From: Flavobacterium taihuense
GTDB taxonomy: Bacteria > Bacteroidota > Bacteroidia > Flavobacteriales > Flavobacteriaceae
Assembly (NCBI RefSeq): GCF_019351435.1
Contig: NZ_JAHWYN010000001.1
Coordinates: 313,785 to 377,784 of the forward strand
Direction of reading: 5' to 3'
Length of the DNA stretch: 64,000 nucleotides
Both the position numbers and the translations under genes were made by a program. How positions within the stretch are numbered: position 1 is the first letter of the stretch; each line of letters starts with the position of its first letter. Under the pieces are notes generated by a model. It had not been told where the DNA came from and made no database searches. It saw only the letters and a program-made list of their open reading frames with translations. Below, piece after piece: positions 62,112-64,000 of the stretch.

Positions 62112-63458
62112 TTATTCTGGGTCATTCATTTTGAAAGTATCCATGAAGGCAGTGGTGTAATCTCCTGCGATATATCTTGGATCATCCATTAATTGTCTGT
62201 GGAAAGGAATGGTTGTTTTAATGCCTTCGATTACGAATTCGTCTAATGCTCTTCTCATTTTACTGATAGCTTCTTCACGAGTTTGGGCTGTAGTAATCAA
62301 TTTGGCAATCATCGAATCGTAATTTGGTGGAATTGTATAGCCTGAATACACGTGTGTGTCGAGGCGTACTCCATGACCACCTGGCATATGTAGCGTAGTG
62401 ATTTTTCCTGGTGAAGGTCTGAAGTCGTTGTAAGGATCTTCAGCATTGATACGACATTCGATAGCGTGCAGTTGAGGAAGGTAGTTTCTTCCGGAAATTG
62501 GCACACCTGCAGCAACTAGAATTTGCTCACGAATTAAGTCGTAATCTACTACTTGTTCCGTAATAGGGTGCTCCACTTGGATACGAGTATTCATTTCCAT
62601 GAAGTAAAAGTTTCTGTGTTTGTCCACCAAAAACTCAACAGTTCCAGCACCTTCGTATTTTATATATTCTGCTGCTTTTACAGCTGCTTCTCCCATTTTG
62701 GTACGCAATTCGTCGGTCATAAATGGAGAAGGAGTTTCCTCAGTCAATTTTTGATGACGACGTTGAACAGAGCAGTCTCTTTCAGAAAGGTGACATGCTT
62801 TACCATAAGAATCACCAACTACTTGAATTTCGATATGGCGTGGTTCTTCAATTAATTTTTCAAGATACATTCCGTCATTTCCAAAAGCTGCCGCCGATTC
62901 TTGACGCGCACCTTCCCATGCTTTCAGTAAATCTTCTGGAGCCCAAACGGCTCTCATTCCTTTACCTCCACCACCGGCAGTTGCTTTTAGCATTACAGGG
63001 TATCCAAATTTATTGGCTAATTCTGCTGCTTGTTCAAAAGACTCTAAGATTCCAACTGATCCTGGTACACATGGTACACCAGCTTCGATCATCGTTGCTT
63101 TTGCAGAAGCTTTATCACCCATTCTGTCAATCATTTCTGGAGACGCACCGATGAATTTTATATTGTGTTCTTGACAAATTTTAGAAAATTTTGCGTTTTC
63201 AGAAAGGAATCCGTAACCAGGATGTATTGCATCTGCATTTGTAATTTCGGCAGCAGCAATAATATTGGACATCTTTAAATAAGACAAGTTACTTGGAGGT
63301 GGCCCAATACAAACGGCTTCGTCAGCAAATTTTACATGTAAGCTTTCGGCATCTGCAGTAGAATAAACGGCTACTGTTTTGATACCCATTTCTCTACAAG
63401 TTCGGATGACACGAAGCGCGATTTCTCCTCTATTTGCGATTAGTATTTTTTTAAACAT
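62112..63458 (-). CDS. accC: Acetyl-CoA carboxylase biotin carboxylase subunit
   Basis: The ATP-grasp enzyme carboxylates biotin on AccB, the first half-reaction of fatty acid synthesis. The 448-residue product shows [42 protein letters not shown] (ATP loop), [24 protein letters not shown] and [16 protein letters not shown], all diagnostic. It lies 107 bases downstream of accB on the minus strand, in the normal accB-accC order. The gap between them carries short AT repeats. Confidence 0.95.
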   Translation of the reverse strand: MFKKILIANRGEIALRVIRTCREMGIKTVAVYSTADAESLHVKFADEAVCIGPPPSNLSYLKMSNIIAAAEITNADAIHPGYGFLSENAKFSKICQEHNIKFIGASPEMIDRMGDKASAKATMIEAGVPCVPGSVGILESFEQAAELANKFGYPVMLKATAGGGGKGMRAVWAPEDLLKAWEGARQESAAAFGNDGMYLEKLIEEPRHIEIQVVGDSYGKACHLSERDCSVQRRHQKLTEETPSPFMTDELRTKMGEAAVKAAEYIKYEGAGTVEFLVDKHRNFYFMEMNTRIQVEHPITEQVVDYDLIREQILVAAGVPISGRNYLPQLHAIECRINAEDPYNDFRPSPGKITTLHMPGGHGVRLDTHVYSGYTIPPNYDSMIAKLITTAQTREEAISKMRRALDEFVIEGIKTTIPFHRQLMDDPRYIAGDYTTAFMDTFKMNDPE

Positions 63459-63565
63459 TTTTTTTCAATTAGATAATTAGGCAATTTTGATAATTAGATA
63501 ATTAGTTTTTTAGTTTGATTTAAAATCAAACCTGCAATCTAAAATCTGCAATCTAAAATCTAAAA
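63459..63565. repeat. Short AT-rich direct repeats between accB and accC
   Basis: GATAATTAG occurs twice and AATCTAAAATCT or close variants three times within about 100 bases (63471-63565). A similar AATCTAAAATC pair stands just before the first gene of the window (118-140). They look like simple slippage repeats; no hairpin strong enough for a terminator was seen. Confidence 0.5.
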
Positions 63566-64000
63566 TTAAGATGGATCTACTAAGAATAAAGGTTGGTCAA
63601 ATTCTACTGGTGACATATCGTCTACCAATATTTTTACAATTTTACCGGATATTTCAGATTCAATTTCGTTGAATAATTTCATGGCTTCAATAACACAAAG
63701 AACATCTCCTTTTGCGATCGATTTACCAACTTCTACAAACATTGGTTTGTCTGGAGCAGGTTTTCTGTAAAAAGTACCAATAATTGGTGATTTTATAGTG
63801 ACATAATGTGCGTTTTCTACTACTGGAGCTTCTGGGGCAGCAGCAACAGGAGCTATTTGTTGAGGAGCTGCAGCTTGAGGAAGTGCATTTTGAGAAGGTA
63901 GCTGTTGTACGTAAGTTGTTTCGGTTACGCTTCCTTCTAAAGTAGTTCTGATGGTGATTTTAACATCATCCATTTCTAATTTTACTTCTGCAACACCTGA
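63566..64000 (-). CDS. accB: Acetyl-CoA carboxylase biotin carboxyl carrier protein (5' end outside the window)
   Basis: This protein carries biotin between the carboxylase and transferase. The C-terminal biotinyl domain has CVIEAMKLFNEIESE with the biotinylated lysine in AMK, after an Ala/Pro/Gln-rich linker (residues such as APVAAAPEAPV). An in-frame ATG stands at 63973, but the frame stays open to the window edge with SGVAEVKLE before it, which is part of the conserved N-terminus of AccB. The gene therefore starts beyond 64000 and about 15-20 residues are missing here. Confidence 0.92.
   Translation of the reverse strand, partial: SGVAEVKLEMDDVKITIRTTLEGSVTETTYVQQLPSQNALPQAAAPQQIAPVAAAPEAPVVENAHYVTIKSPIIGTFYRKPAPDKPMFVEVGKSIAKGDVLCVIEAMKLFNEIESEISGKIVKILVDDMSPVEFDQPLFLVDPS

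Noticed and set aside
61870..62160. 96-codon plus-strand frame in the accC downstream region
   Set aside because: It spans the family B repeat, the accC terminator and the antisense end of accC; the composition is that of the repeat.

Overview
The window is a low-GC, gene-dense chromosome segment from a Flavobacterium-like member of the Bacteroidota. The evidence is the mevalonate-type HMG-CoA synthase, the MurF-alanine racemase fusion, a type IX secretion C-terminal sorting domain, OmpA with thrombospondin type 3 repeats, a TonB-dependent receptor with a carboxypeptidase-regulatory-like leader domain, promoters that fit the Bacteroidota pattern (TTG, 17 to 23 bases, TAnnTTTG), and two families of structured intergenic repeats that I associate from memory with this genus. 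Almost everything is chromosomal housekeeping. No rRNA, tRNA, CRISPR array, insertion sequence or prophage was seen.

Layout. 1-9.3 kb: an AddAB-like helicase-nuclease pair (AddA-like 144-3317, AddB-like 6220-8985) separated by kbl and an OmpA-family porin. 9.0-12.9 kb: a small membrane protein with an ABC ATPase, an alpha/beta hydrolase, a solitary AbiH-family phage-resistance gene, and an AIM24/TIGR00266 protein. 12.9-13.7 kb: a gene-free stretch with three near-identical 88-89 bp G-rich tandem repeats. 13.7-22.2 kb: two peptidase or hydrolase genes, the glyoxylate shunt operon (aceB-aceA) divergent from a RamB-like regulator with a 14-bp perfect palindrome between them, then HMG-CoA synthase. 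22.6-26.1 kb: sdhCAB. 26.2-38.1 kb: omega-amidase, an Ig-like lipoprotein, queD, lpxH, a GNAT enzyme, a CHAD protein, an MFS exporter, recJ, and a four-gene minus-strand operon ending in a HopJ-domain protein. 38.3-43.1 kb: tdk, murF-alr, mscL, asd. 43.1-46.1 kb: a His/Cys-rich exported peptide followed by a TonB receptor. 46.1-55.7 kb: mtgA, a 1624-residue modular T9SS cargo protein, an FAD oxidoreductase, an unknown membrane protein and an S9 peptidase. 55.7-57.0 kb: a C1-type aminopeptidase gene broken by one in-frame amber codon. 57.0-61.6 kb: a hybrid sensor kinase (HisKA-HATPase-REC-HPt) facing an NtrC-type regulator, next to two tandem PepSY-like secreted paralogues with a candidate sigma-54 promoter. 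62.1-64.0 kb: accC and the 3' part of accB.

How the genes fit together. Carbon flow is represented by the glyoxylate shunt and succinate dehydrogenase, with a probable acyl- or acetate-responsive regulator. Envelope construction is represented by murF-alr, mtgA, lpxH, OmpA, mscL and the T9SS cargo. The most promising lead is the phosphorelay and PepSY module at 57.1-61.8 kb: a kinase pair that could carry all four phosphotransfer steps, an adjacent target operon, a near-consensus sigma-54 promoter and an upstream inverted repeat. Other leads are the ace palindrome, which sits next to the predicted aceBA promoter; the G-rich tandem repeats; the two dispersed structured repeat families; the isolated AbiH gene; and the amber codon in the aminopeptidase. 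All product names come from motif reading by eye; no database search was run.
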